Shown: positions 1 through 7,116, counted from the first letter of the stretch. The stretch: 16,248 bases of DNA from Treponema sp. (GCA_031268245.1 JAIRXN010000036.1:1-16248); one strand, 5' to 3'. Program-made: numbers and translations. Notes: generated from the sequence alone by a model not told the origin.

Positions 1-1110
1 CATATCCCCATGGAAAACGATTCCATCTACCGGATTTTTTCCATGACCAAGACCTTCACCATCGTGGCGGCCATGACCCTCTACGAAAAGGGGCTTTTCA
101 GGCTGGCCGAACCGATTCAAGAATACCTGCCCGCCTTCAAAAATATACAGGTGGCAGAAAGTGATGAACGGGGCGCGGTCAATCTTGTCCCGGCAAGGAA
201 TCCTATAACTTTTGAACATCTGTTCACCATGACATCGGGTATCCCCTATCCGGGAGCGAACAGTTATGGCGGAAGGGTGTTCGGGGACATCCATGCGGCC
301 ATGGCCGCCGATGCGGTTCAGGGGGAATTCTGGACCACCGCCCGGCTGGTCGATGATGCCGCCGCAGTCCCCCTCTGTTTCCATCCCGGACAATACTGGC
401 TCTACGGTTTTTCCCACGATGTTCTGGGCAGGCTGATCGAAGTTCTTTCGGGGAAATCTCTGGGCGCCTATATAAAGGAAACGATCCTTGATCCCCTGGG
501 TCTGGAGGATACTTCCTTTTACCTTCCGCCGGAAAAACATTCCCGGCTGGTAAAACCCTATGAGTATGCCGGGGCCGAACTCACGGAAATCCGTGAATTA
601 TCCCTCCCCCCCGGTGAGAATCCGGGGCCGGAGGGACGCAGATTCAATCCGCCGGACTATGTCCTGGAGTACGGCAGGCAAATATTCCGGGCGCAGCCTC
701 ATTTTGAGAGCGGCGGAGCCGGACTGGTTTCCACGCTGGATGATATGGGAAAATATGCGCAGATGCTGCTGAACTCCGGCAGATTAGGGAACACCAGGAT
801 TCTCTCCCGCAAAACAATCGACCTGATACGAAAGAATCATGTCCGCTCTTCACAGATGAAAAATTTCGCCTTCCCGCAGATAAACGGTTATGGGTACGGC
901 CTCGGAGTCCGCACCATGGATGATACCGCCGCCGCCGGACTCAACGGTTCTGCCGGGGAATGGGCCTGGGACGGAGCGCTGGGCACCTGGTACTGTGTCG
1001 ACCCCGCAGAGGATCTGACGGCGGTTTTTATGATTCAACGGTCACCCGGGGGCCATGATGATCTGTGCAGACGTTTTGCCCAAACGGTCTATGGGGCGAT
1101 AGACGACTGA
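1..1110 (+). CDS. Serine hydrolase of the beta-lactamase / EstB esterase family (5' end outside window)
   Basis: The frame is open to the left edge, and an ATG at 10 is internal: in this family 50 or more residues normally precede the SxxK motif, while here SMTK lies only 10 residues after that Met. The nucleophile/base motif S-M-T-K, the context YRIFSMTK, and Tyr followed by GFSHDVLG (the YxN-equivalent Tyr, about 120 residues downstream) match COG1680 class C beta-lactamase-like hydrolases. Near the C-terminus WDGALGTW takes the place of the KTG box, as in EstB-type esterases rather than true beta-lactamases. The likely activity is an esterase or a D-Ala-D-Ala peptidase-like hydrolase; the substrate is unknown. 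The N-terminus, and so any signal peptide, is not visible. It reads in the same direction as alaS but is separated by a hairpin and alaS's own promoter, so it is probably a separate unit. Confidence 0.85.
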   Translation, partial: HIPMENDSIYRIFSMTKTFTIVAAMTLYEKGLFRLAEPIQEYLPAFKNIQVAESDERGAVNLVPARNPITFEHLFTMTSGIPYPGANSYGGRVFGDIHAAMAADAVQGEFWTTARLVDDAAAVPLCFHPGQYWLYGFSHDVLGRLIEVLSGKSLGAYIKETILDPLGLEDTSFYLPPEKHSRLVKPYEYAGAELTEIRELSLPPGENPGPEGRRFNPPDYVLEYGRQIFRAQPHFESGGAGLVSTLDDMGKYAQMLLNSGRLGNTRILSRKTIDLIRKNHVRSSQMKNFAFPQINGYGYGLGVRTMDDTAAAGLNGSAGEWAWDGALGTWYCVDPAEDLTAVFMIQRSPGGHDDLCRRFAQTVYGAIDD

Positions 1111-1129
1111 GAAGGTAAAAAATTCCCGC

Positions 1130-1162
1130 TAACGCTGATTAGCCACAAGTTAATCAGCGTTA
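1130..1162. repeat. Perfect 12-bp inverted repeat, copy 1 of a dispersed intergenic repeat
   Basis: The arms TAACGCTGATTA (1130-1141) and TAATCAGCGTTA (1151-1162) are exact reverse complements around a 9-nt loop. It lies 20 bases after the hydrolase stop and could act as a transcript 3'-end hairpin, but no T-run follows. A related sequence occurs on the opposite strand at 9547-9583, sharing CGCTGATTAGC, TAAT, AGCGTT and CCCTAA in the same order. This suggests a small mobile or REP-like family rather than a gene-specific terminator. Confidence 0.6.
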
Positions 1163-1210
1163 CCCTAACATAAGCGGCGCTCCCCGGCTATTCCCCAATA
1201 CCCCATTTTT

Positions 1211-1219
1211 TGCTATACT
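1211..1219 (+). promoter_or_regulatory. Extended -10 promoter of alaS (leaderless start predicted)
   Basis: TGC followed by TATACT (1214-1219) is an extended -10 element (TGn-TATAAT type). With the last T at -7, +1 falls on the A of the alaS ATG at 1226. No convincing -35 is seen 17 bases upstream (TTCCCC at 1191-1196), which extended -10 promoters tolerate. No Shine-Dalgarno is present before the ATG, which agrees with a leaderless transcript. Confidence 0.5.
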
Positions 1220-1225
1220 TCATAC

Positions 1226-3031
1226 ATGAATGCCGGCGAGTTGCGCTCAAAATACATAGAATTCTTCAAATCAAAGGGTCATGCCCAGATTCAGGGCAAA
1301 TCCCTCCTTCCGGATAATGACCCTACGGTGCTTTTTACCACGGCGGGGATGCATCCTTTGGTGCCCTACCTTCTGGGGGAGGAGCATCCTGCGGGGAAAC
1401 GTCTCACCGACTACCAGAAATGCATACGTACCGGGGATATTGAGGCGGTTGGGGATTCCAGCCACCTTACCTTCTTTGAGATGCTGGGGAACTGGTCTTT
1501 GGGGGACTACTTCAAGGAAGGGGCCATCGAGATGAGCTTTGAATTTCTTACCTCTCCCGCATGGCTGGGTATTCCCCTGGAAAGGCTGGGGGTTACGGTT
1601 TTTGAGGGCGCGGAAGGGGTACCCAGGGACGAAGAAAGCGCCGCCATCTGGAAGAGGCTTGGTATTCCCGAAAGCAGGATCAAATTCCGGCCCAGGGAAG
1701 ACAACTGGTGGGGGCCTGCGGGAAGTACCGGTCCCTGCGGCCCGGATTCGGAGATGTTCTACGATTTCGGCAAGGAGGACTGCGGCCCGGACTGCGGTCC
1801 CGGCTGTCCCTGCGGCAAATGGCTCGAAATCTGGAACGATGTGTTCATGCAGTTCAATAAAAACGCCGAGGGGGCCTATGAGCCTCTCAGCCGGAAGTGT
1901 GTGGACACCGGTATGGGCATAGAGCGTACCGTTACTATCCTTACCGGAAAAGAATCCGTGTACGAGACTGAAATTTTTGCCCCTATCATCGGTGTGATTC
2001 TCAAGACCTCAGGCGGCGGAACTTACGGAGCAAACGAGGACAGAGACCGTTCCATCAGGATAATCGCCGATCATGTGCGCTCGGCAACCTTCATTCTGGG
2101 AGATCCCAAAGGGGTAAGCCCCTCCAATGTGGGCGCCGGTTATGTCCTGCGCCGTCTTATCCGCCGGGCGGTGCGTCACGGTTACAAGCTGGGGATCGAA
2201 GGCGCTTTTCTTTCGGTGGTGGCGGAAGCGGTTATCGCCGAATTCTCGGGGGCCTATCCCGAACTTGCGGAAAACAAAGCTTTTATCCTTGAGGAACTGG
2301 AAAAGGAAGGACTGAAATTCCTGGAAACCCTCCAGAAAGGGGAACATGAATTTGAAAAGCTCCTTCCGAATCTTCTCAAAGACCCCAGGAGGATCATGAG
2401 TGGGCGGCTGGCCTTCAAACTCTACGATACGTATGGTTTCCCCATCGAATTAACCGAAGAATTGGCCGCCGAAAACGGCATGAAGGTGAACCGGGAAGAG
2501 TTCGACGAGGCCTACAGGAAGCATCAGGAGCTTTCCCGGAGCCAGTCGGGCCAGGCATTCAAGGGCGGTCTCGGGGATCAGGGGGAGATGGCGGTCAAAT
2601 ACCACACTGCAACCCATCTGCTCCACAAGGCTCTCCGTATGGCGCTGGGGGATCATGTGGCTCAGAAGGGGAGTAATATAACGGCGGAACGGATGCGTTT
2701 CGACTTCTCCCATCCTGCGCCCATGACCGGGGATGAAGTCGCCACAGTCCAGGCCATTGTAAACGAGCAGATCGAAAAGGATCTCCCGGTAAGCATGGAG
2801 GTGATGGGTCTTGACGAGGCGAAAGCCGCGGGAGCCACCGCTCTTTTCGGGGAAAAGTATGAAAACCAGGTGAAGGTCTATACAATAGGCCGTTCTCCTG
2901 CGGATTTTTTTTCAAAAGAGGTCTGCGGCGGCCCCCATGTAGAGCATACCGGAATCATGGGGAAATTCAGAATTCAGAAGGAGCAGAGTTCCTCCGCCGG
3001 GGTAAGGCGTATCCGGGCGGTACTGGAATAG
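1226..3031 (+). CDS. alaS: Alanyl-tRNA synthetase, short form
   Basis: Charges tRNA-Ala with alanine in the cytoplasm. The class II catalytic core is clear: RSKYIEFFKSKGH at the N-terminus, FTTAGMHPLVPYL (37-49), FFEMLGNWSLGDYFK (83-97), and GAGYVLRRLIRRAVRHGYKLG from about residue 303. Editing-site metal ligands are present as HTATH (460-464) and CGGPH (567-571). The protein ends about 30 residues after CGGPH, so the DHHA1 and C-Ala parts of the usual ~870-residue enzyme are absent. The beta-barrel segment that normally precedes HTATH is also missing. A four-Cys cluster (C186, C190, C194, C196) sits just before LEIWNDVFMQFNK. Short AlaS is known in spirochaetes (recalled) and its layout resembles that of CPR bacteria. 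The start at 1226 is chosen because the core begins at once; there is no Shine-Dalgarno, and an extended -10 lies just upstream. Confidence 0.97.
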   Translation: MNAGELRSKYIEFFKSKGHAQIQGKSLLPDNDPTVLFTTAGMHPLVPYLLGEEHPAGKRLTDYQKCIRTGDIEAVGDSSHLTFFEMLGNWSLGDYFKEGAIEMSFEFLTSPAWLGIPLERLGVTVFEGAEGVPRDEESAAIWKRLGIPESRIKFRPREDNWWGPAGSTGPCGPDSEMFYDFGKEDCGPDCGPGCPCGKWLEIWNDVFMQFNKNAEGAYEPLSRKCVDTGMGIERTVTILTGKESVYETEIFAPIIGVILKTSGGGTYGANEDRDRSIRIIADHVRSATFILGDPKGVSPSNVGAGYVLRRLIRRAVRHGYKLGIEGAFLSVVAEAVIAEFSGAYPELAENKAFILEELEKEGLKFLETLQKGEHEFEKLLPNLLKDPRRIMSGRLAFKLYDTYGFPIELTEELAAENGMKVNREEFDEAYRKHQELSRSQSGQAFKGGLGDQGEMAVKYHTATHLLHKALRMALGDHVAQKGSNITAERMRFDFSHPAPMTGDEVATVQAIVNEQIEKDLPVSMEVMGLDEAKAAGATALFGEKYENQVKVYTIGRSPADFFSKEVCGGPHVEHTGIMGKFRIQKEQSSSAGVRRIRAVLE

Positions 3032-3103
3032 GATAAAATTGCTTTGGATTGTGTCTTCCCGGGGCATCGTTTGTTATTATTTTATATATAATTAGGAATG
3101 AAA

Positions 3104-4162
3104 ATGAATATGAAACGAGCAAGTTTATGTATCGTCTTGGGGCTTCTGGTAAGCGCCCTTGCGTTTGCCCAGTCGGATCTTCAAAATGTCGCCATGGTCA
3201 ACCTTGTCCGGCAGGATCCCATCACCCTCAGAATGTTGAAGAATGAAGTGTCCAGGATGGAAAAAACCATGGGCAGAACGCTTAACAACACCGAAAGGCG
3301 GCAGGTTTTGGATGTGATGATCAATGAGCGGCTTGCGCTCCAGGCGGCCGAAAGGGACAGGGTAAGCCTTTCCGAAACCGAACTCAACCAGCAACTGGAT
3401 GCCTACCGTTACCAGATGGCCCAGCAAATCGGCCACGAGCCGGACGACAGGGAATTTGCCGAGCGCGTACTCCAGGGAACCGGCCTTGACATGCCCGCTT
3501 TCCGGGAATATCTGCGCCGCCAGCTTTTAACCCAGAAGTATCTGATGTCCAAGAAGCAGGACACGATCCGGGGCCTGGTCAAAGAACCTACCGACGCGGA
3601 AGTTTCCTATGAATTTGAAGTGGGAGAAACCGTTTTTGTCCAGCCGAGACTTCTCGGGTTTTCCATGATCAACGTTCCCTTCCGGCCCAATGATCAGGCG
3701 GGGAAAGCCAGGGCAAAGACCATAGCGGACCGGATCGCCGCCGAAATAGGCAGGGATGCCAGCAAATTTGACGAAACCGCCCAGCGCGGCAAGGTTCGGG
3801 GTGCGGAATTTGAAGCGGCGGACTCCAACATACTGCCCAGAAACGGGGAAACCCGGCAGATCATGGGGGATGATTTCATCAAAGTAGGCTTTAGCATGAG
3901 GCAGGGTGAAGTTTCCAGGGTTATCGAAGGTGTGCAGGGCTACCATATCATCAAGGTAACCCAGATCCTGGGGAAAAAATTTCTTGAACTCCGGGACGAA
4001 TACCCCCTGGGCTCACGTTCTACCATTCAAGAATACATCAAACAGCGCATGTATCTCCAGCGGCAGCAGATTGCCGTCGAACAGGTCAGCCAGGAGCTTA
4101 TAAGCGAACTGAGGGCGGGCAACAGGTCTTTTCAGGTGTTTGAGAAGAATATAGTCTGGTGA
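3104..4162 (+). CDS. Exported SurA-like / parvulin-type peptidyl-prolyl isomerase
   Basis: A periplasmic folding factor by family. The N-terminus has a basic stretch (MKR), a hydrophobic core and AFA-QSD as a likely signal peptidase I site near residue 22. A SurA_N-like helical region follows (RQVLDVMINERLALQAAERDRV, split here as RQVLDVMINERLAL and QAAERDRV). The parvulin-like domain covers about residues 177-286 and ends with the typical FSMRQGEVSRVIEG and GYHIIKV. Three in-frame ATGs occur at 3098, 3104 and 3110. AGGA (3094-3097) touches the first but is 6 bases from the second, so 3104 is preferred. An A/T-rich block containing TATAAT (3087-3092) precedes it and may be a promoter. I recall the T. 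pallidum counterpart at this locus as the basic membrane protein Tpn39b (TP1016). Some parvulin active-site residues look diverged, so it may act mainly as a chaperone. Confidence 0.85.
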   Translation: MNMKRASLCIVLGLLVSALAFAQSDLQNVAMVNLVRQDPITLRMLKNEVSRMEKTMGRTLNNTERRQVLDVMINERLALQAAERDRVSLSETELNQQLDAYRYQMAQQIGHEPDDREFAERVLQGTGLDMPAFREYLRRQLLTQKYLMSKKQDTIRGLVKEPTDAEVSYEFEVGETVFVQPRLLGFSMINVPFRPNDQAGKARAKTIADRIAAEIGRDASKFDETAQRGKVRGAEFEAADSNILPRNGETRQIMGDDFIKVGFSMRQGEVSRVIEGVQGYHIIKVTQILGKKFLELRDEYPLGSRSTIQEYIKQRMYLQRQQIAVEQVSQELISELRAGNRSFQVFEKNIVW

Positions 4163-4249
4163 GCCTCTTGCAAAACGCGGTTAGTTTTGCCGAGGCTCTT
4201 GCAGTTTTTCGGCCTACGGCCTGCAAAACTGAAGTTTTGAAAGAACCTC
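4161..4249. repeat. Composite inverted-repeat block before nusB
   Basis: First hairpin: GAGCCTC (4161-4167) pairs with GAGGCTC (4192-4198) and, inside it, GCAAAAC (4170-4176) pairs with GTTTTGC (4184-4190) around a 7-nt loop. Second hairpin: GAGG.TCTT (4192-4200) pairs with AAGA.CCTC (4241-4249), and CAGTTTT (4202-4208) pairs with AAAACTG (4225-4231), capped by GGCC-TAC-GGCC. A third option is CAAAACT/AGTTTTG (4224-4239). Hairpins one and two share 4192-4198, so they cannot both form. The first begins inside the PPIase stop codon. There is no T-run, so it is not a plain terminator. Confidence 0.65.
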
Positions 4250-4258
4250 TGGTAATTT
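4250..4258 (+). promoter_or_regulatory. Possible extended -10 promoter of nusB
   Basis: TGG followed by TAATTT (4253-4258) resembles an extended -10 element and would place +1 at about 4264-4265, on the nusB start codon. No good -35 is visible (TGAAGT at 4230-4235). A/T-rich sequence next to a start codon can give this by chance, so this is weaker than the alaS case. No Shine-Dalgarno is seen before the nusB ATG. Confidence 0.25.
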
Positions 4259-4263
4259 AATTC

Positions 4264-4749
4264 ATGGCATCCCGCAGGAAAGGGCGTATTCTGGCTTTCC
4301 AGGCTCTCTATGCCTGGGAATCACGCCGGGCAATTGAAAGCCAGGGAATACAGATGCAGACGCAGACGTATTCGCAAATACCGGCTTCTGTGCCCTTGGA
4401 AGAATTTCTCGATTTTTCCTGGCTGGAAGTGGAAAAACTTGCCGCCATGGACGAAGCGACACTGGGTTTTTCCCGGCTTCTCATCACCGGCACCATAGAA
4501 AATCTCAAGGGCATCGATGCCATGATCAAAAATCACCTGGAAAACTGGGATCTTTCCCGGCTTAACCGGGTGGATCTGGCTATCCTCAGAATGAGTGTCT
4601 ATGCCCTCATGTTTCAGGATATGGCCCCTTCGATCATCATCAACGAAGCCATCGGCATCTCCAGAGAATTCGGTACCGATGAGTCCTACCGTTTTATTAA
4701 CGGCGTGCTGGATTCCATCCGGAAAACCTTGGGAGCCGAAAAACCGTGA
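4264..4749 (+). CDS. nusB: Transcription antitermination factor NusB
   Basis: NusB binds boxA RNA with NusE (S10) in rRNA antitermination complexes. The 161 residues begin with the family signature MASRRKGRILAFQALYAWE. They continue with a helical core including LENWDLSRLNRVDLAILRMS and then PSIIINEAIGISREFG, DESYRFINGVLDSIRK near the end, all characteristic of NusB. Residues about 24-42 (rich in Gln and Thr) look like a loop longer than usual. The ATG at 4264 fits the family start exactly, though no Shine-Dalgarno is seen. The stop TGA overlaps the GTG of the next gene, implying translational coupling. The upstream block of mutually exclusive hairpins could affect its expression. Confidence 0.96.
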   Translation: MASRRKGRILAFQALYAWESRRAIESQGIQMQTQTYSQIPASVPLEEFLDFSWLEVEKLAAMDEATLGFSRLLITGTIENLKGIDAMIKNHLENWDLSRLNRVDLAILRMSVYALMFQDMAPSIIINEAIGISREFGTDESYRFINGVLDSIRKTLGAEKP

Positions 4750-6509
4750 GAGATCCGGGGATAAAAAAGATACTCATTGTCTGTATCGCCGGACTTTCTA
4801 TCGCCGTGCTGCTCCTCGGATCGCTCATCGCCCTTACCCTTTTCTCCGAAAGAGCCGGGACGGATGCGGTTCTTGTCCGGGGCGACTGGTATCAGTCACT
4901 GAGGGAGTACGATCTCCATGTTTCCCGTTCAGGCGGCAGGAACAATGAAGCTCTCTGGCGGATCCTCGACCGGCTTGAGGGGGAGGCGGACGGCATTGAA
5001 GCGCAGCTTTCCCTGCTTAAGCGGCGGCGGCAGCTTGTGACGGAGGATCCCCGGTTCCTTGAACCCTATACCGGGGCGGCCCGGAGGGCGGCGGCGGCCT
5101 TCCCCTACTCAGGCTCCCTGGCGGCGGTCGCCGCAGAATCCCTGCTTTTTGGAGCCTCGCTCGGTGAAAGAAGAAACAGCCTTGTCTCTTACGCCGCCCT
5201 CATGAGTGAAGCTTCCCTAAGCCCCCTTGTTCTGGCAATCCATGTACTCCTCGGGGATCTTTCGGACAATCAAAGGGCCGCCGGCCTCTCCGCTCTGGAA
5301 ACCTTAACCGCAGCAGCCTTCTCCCGGATCGCCGCAGGCATCGAAGAAGAGGCCGGTTTTGCCGCGGATATAATTCTGCTCCGCATTCTGGCCGGAGACA
5401 TTTCGGGAGCGGCAGGCCGTATTGCCTCAAACCTTACCGCCTTTAACCGGAATGCACAGGTACATACCTCAGACCCGCACGATGAAGGGACAGGGGGAAT
5501 TCCCTCCTCCTTTATCCGTCTTGCGGCGGAATTTTACTACGATTTTGGCGATCCCCGCCGTTCCGCGGAACTCTTTGTACGGCTCGGCGATGAAGAAAGC
5601 CTTGCCATGGCCGCCTCCGCGCTGGCCCTCGCCGGGGACAGGAGCGGCGCCGGCAATCTCTGGAGCATCCTTGCCTCCGGAGGCCGGACGGAATTGAACA
5701 CAGCGTTCCGGAACATACAGGCCCGCAGCCTCTACAACCTTGCCGCGGCGGCCCAAAGCCGGGAAGAGGAATCCCAAAAGCTCGAAGAACTTTTTACCCT
5801 TCTCCCCCTTACGGATTCACAGAATCCCGAAGCCCGCCTCCGCACATTTGCATCCATCCGCTACACCCGGCTTCTGGAAACCGGCCGGGCCCAGGCGGTG
5901 CTGGAAAGCGGCGGAGTGCAGGATTACTTAAGCGATCTGGAACTACTCCGCCGCCGATCCGAAGCATGGCCTGTAGACCGTACCGTTGCGGAAACATGGC
6001 TTCTCGTCAACCGGCATAGCGAAGAAGAGGCCCTGTACCACCGGGCTGCCTGGTATTTCAACTACCAGCGTCAGCGGGAAGAGACGGCGATCCTCCTCGA
6101 AGCCGCAAAACTTCATGGCGACTTCAACGGCTCATGGATCAGTTTCTACGAAGCCCTCTCCCTCATGGAAAGGGGAGAACTGGACAGGGCGCAAAGCCTG
6201 CTCCGTGCCGTCAGCCCCGCCGAATGGCAGGTTGAGGCCAATCTGGGCCTGAGCCTCGAAGCCCGCAGGACCCCTTCCGCCGCGCTGGAAGCCTACGAAA
6301 GAGCCGTTGGCCTGCTGAATGTGACGGAAACGGCATATACCGGAGGTCTCAAGACAAATGCCTCCCGCCTCCAGGTTCGCATTGCCCGCTGCCTCAACAG
6401 CCTTGGAAAGAGCGCCGACAGCCGCCGGGCCCTCCAATACGCCCTGGATCTCAACCCCAACAACCTGTCCGCCCGCCTGGCACTCCGCCGTTTAGATGAA
6501 GGGTTCTGA
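4746..6509 (+). CDS. Membrane-anchored TPR-repeat protein, function unknown
   Basis: Starts at GTG 4746, overlapping the nusB stop as GTGA, so it is very likely co-translated with nusB. Residues 1-8 are basic (RDPGIKK) and a single membrane segment runs from about 9 to 33, which predicts an inner-membrane anchor with a large periplasmic domain. The remaining ~550 residues are helical, Ala/Leu/Glu rich and TPR-like throughout. The clearest repeats are at the C-terminus, for example ALEAYERAVGLLN and SRRALQYALDLNPNNLSARLAL. Others are FYYDFGDPRRSAELFVRLGDEE and an ALSLMERGELDRAQSLL stretch (the first shown here in part: FYYDFGDPRRSAELF). Spirochaetes appear to keep this gene next to nusB (TP1014 in T. 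pallidum, recalled). A scaffold role in the envelope is plausible, but no enzyme motif is seen. Confidence 0.85.
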   Translation: MRDPGIKKILIVCIAGLSIAVLLLGSLIALTLFSERAGTDAVLVRGDWYQSLREYDLHVSRSGGRNNEALWRILDRLEGEADGIEAQLSLLKRRRQLVTEDPRFLEPYTGAARRAAAAFPYSGSLAAVAAESLLFGASLGERRNSLVSYAALMSEASLSPLVLAIHVLLGDLSDNQRAAGLSALETLTAAAFSRIAAGIEEEAGFAADIILLRILAGDISGAAGRIASNLTAFNRNAQVHTSDPHDEGTGGIPSSFIRLAAEFYYDFGDPRRSAELFVRLGDEESLAMAASALALAGDRSGAGNLWSILASGGRTELNTAFRNIQARSLYNLAAAAQSREEESQKLEELFTLLPLTDSQNPEARLRTFASIRYTRLLETGRAQAVLESGGVQDYLSDLELLRRRSEAWPVDRTVAETWLLVNRHSEEEALYHRAAWYFNYQRQREETAILLEAAKLHGDFNGSWISFYEALSLMERGELDRAQSLLRAVSPAEWQVEANLGLSLEARRTPSAALEAYERAVGLLNVTETAYTGGLKTNASRLQVRIARCLNSLGKSADSRRALQYALDLNPNNLSARLALRRLDEGF

Positions 6510-6524
6510 AAAAGAAAAAAAAGC

Positions 6525-6553
6525 TTGACCTTATGTCCCGATTTTTGTATATT
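6525..6553 (+). promoter_or_regulatory. Sigma-70 promoter of groES
   Basis: TTGACC (6525-6530), a 17-base spacer and TATATT (6548-6553) make a strong housekeeping-type promoter, with +1 predicted near 6560 and a ~36-base leader. It starts only 15 bases after the TPR gene stop. No CIRCE-type repeat (TTAGCACTC-N9-GAGTGCTAA) is present, so HrcA control through CIRCE is not supported here. Confidence 0.8.
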
Positions 6554-6595
6554 ACATACAGTAAAATTATCATTCAAAATTTATGGAGGATCTAT

Positions 6596-6868
6596 ATGAA
6601 AGTAAAACCCTTGGCAGACCGGGTTTTGGTCAAACTTGAGAAAAATGAGGCAAAAACCGCCGGAGGCATCATCATCCCCGATACCGCTCAGGAAAAAACC
6701 CAGCAGGGTACGATAGCGGAAGTGGGGCCGGGAACCGAAAAAGACCCTATCACGGTTAAATCGGGTCAGAAGGTAATGTACGACAAGTATGCGGGTAACC
6801 AGATCAAGATCGACGGGGTTGATTTCCTGGTTATCAAGATGTCGGACATTATCTGTGTCCTTGAATAA
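6596..6868 (+). CDS. groES: Co-chaperonin GroES (Hsp10)
   Basis: GroES caps the GroEL folding chamber as a heptamer in the cytoplasm. The 90-residue protein MKVKPLADRVLVKLEK... shows the classic N-terminus, the mobile loop (about residues 17-37, with GGIIIPD binding GroEL), VGPGTEKDP, and the C-terminal VDFLVIKMSDIICVLE. An in-frame ATG at 6533 exists but lies inside the promoter. The true start at 6596 has GGAGG (6585-6589) six bases upstream and gives the family's normal length. groEL does not follow. The gene stands alone between its own promoter and a strong terminator. In T. pallidum too, groES and groEL are apart (recalled). Confidence 0.98.
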   Translation: MKVKPLADRVLVKLEKNEAKTAGGIIIPDTAQEKTQQGTIAEVGPGTEKDPITVKSGQKVMYDKYAGNQIKIDGVDFLVIKMSDIICVLE

Positions 6869-6898
6869 GGCATAGCAGCGCCTTTCTGTTTCAGATTG

Positions 6899-6958
6899 GG
6901 GCATTTTGACACGAAAATAACTTCTTTTTGAAGCTTTGTGTCAAAATGTCCTTTTTTT
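6899..6958 (+). terminator. Intrinsic terminator of groES
   Basis: The arms 6899-6912 and 6938-6951 pair over 14 bases with a single G-U pair (core CATTTTGACAC / GTGTCAAAATG). The loop carries its own small hairpin, CTTC-TTTTT-GAAG. Seven T's follow at 6952-6958. A GTG inside the right arm (6938) begins a long reading frame into the sigma factor gene but is not its start. Confidence 0.85.
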
Positions 6959-6970
6959 CGTGCCGGAATT

Positions 6971-7011
6971 CCTGTCCTGAGTCTTTTTCGGGAGGCGGAC
7001 AGGGTTTTTTT
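6971..7011 (+). terminator. Second intrinsic terminator, in tandem
   Basis: CCTGTCC (6971-6977) pairs perfectly with GGACAGG (6997-7003), a 19-base loop lies between them, and G plus seven T's (7005-7011) follow. It sits 12 bases after the groES terminator's T-run. The longer loop makes it weaker alone, but as a backup it would further block read-through into the sigma factor gene. Confidence 0.6.
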
Positions 7012-7100
7012 GGTCATTTCATACAAATTATTCACCGTTTTGAAAAAAAATCATCATAGTATACATAAAAATTCCGTAAGATTCGATATTCTGAATATTT

Positions 7101-7116
7101 TGGCACGGTTCTTGCT
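7101..7116 (+). promoter_or_regulatory. Sigma-54 (RpoN) promoter of the sigma factor gene
   Basis: TGGCACG-GTTC-TTGCT reproduces the -24/-12 consensus (TGGCACG-N4-TTGCW). The invariant GG (7102-7103) and GC (7114-7115) are separated by exactly 10 bases. +1 is predicted at about 7127, giving a short leader with AGGAGG before the ATG at 7151. The A/T-rich stretch 7012-7100, with the repeat ATATTC-T-GAATAT (7086-7098), could hold an activator or bending site, but none can be identified by eye. A weak sigma-70-like pair (TTGAAA 7040-7045, TATACA 7060-7065, spacer 14) is a poor alternative. Confidence 0.85.

Noticed and set aside
6533..6595. N-terminal extension of GroES from ATG 6533
   Set aside because: It begins inside the promoter spacer; the family start MKVKPLADRV at 6596 has GGAGG at the right distance.
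6554..6595. CIRCE operator in the groES leader
   Set aside because: No TTAGCACTC-like arms found; only A/T-rich sequence.
7040..7065. Sigma-70 promoter (TTGAAA, TATACA) for the sigma factor gene
   Set aside because: The spacer is only 14 bases, and the sigma-54 match downstream is far better.
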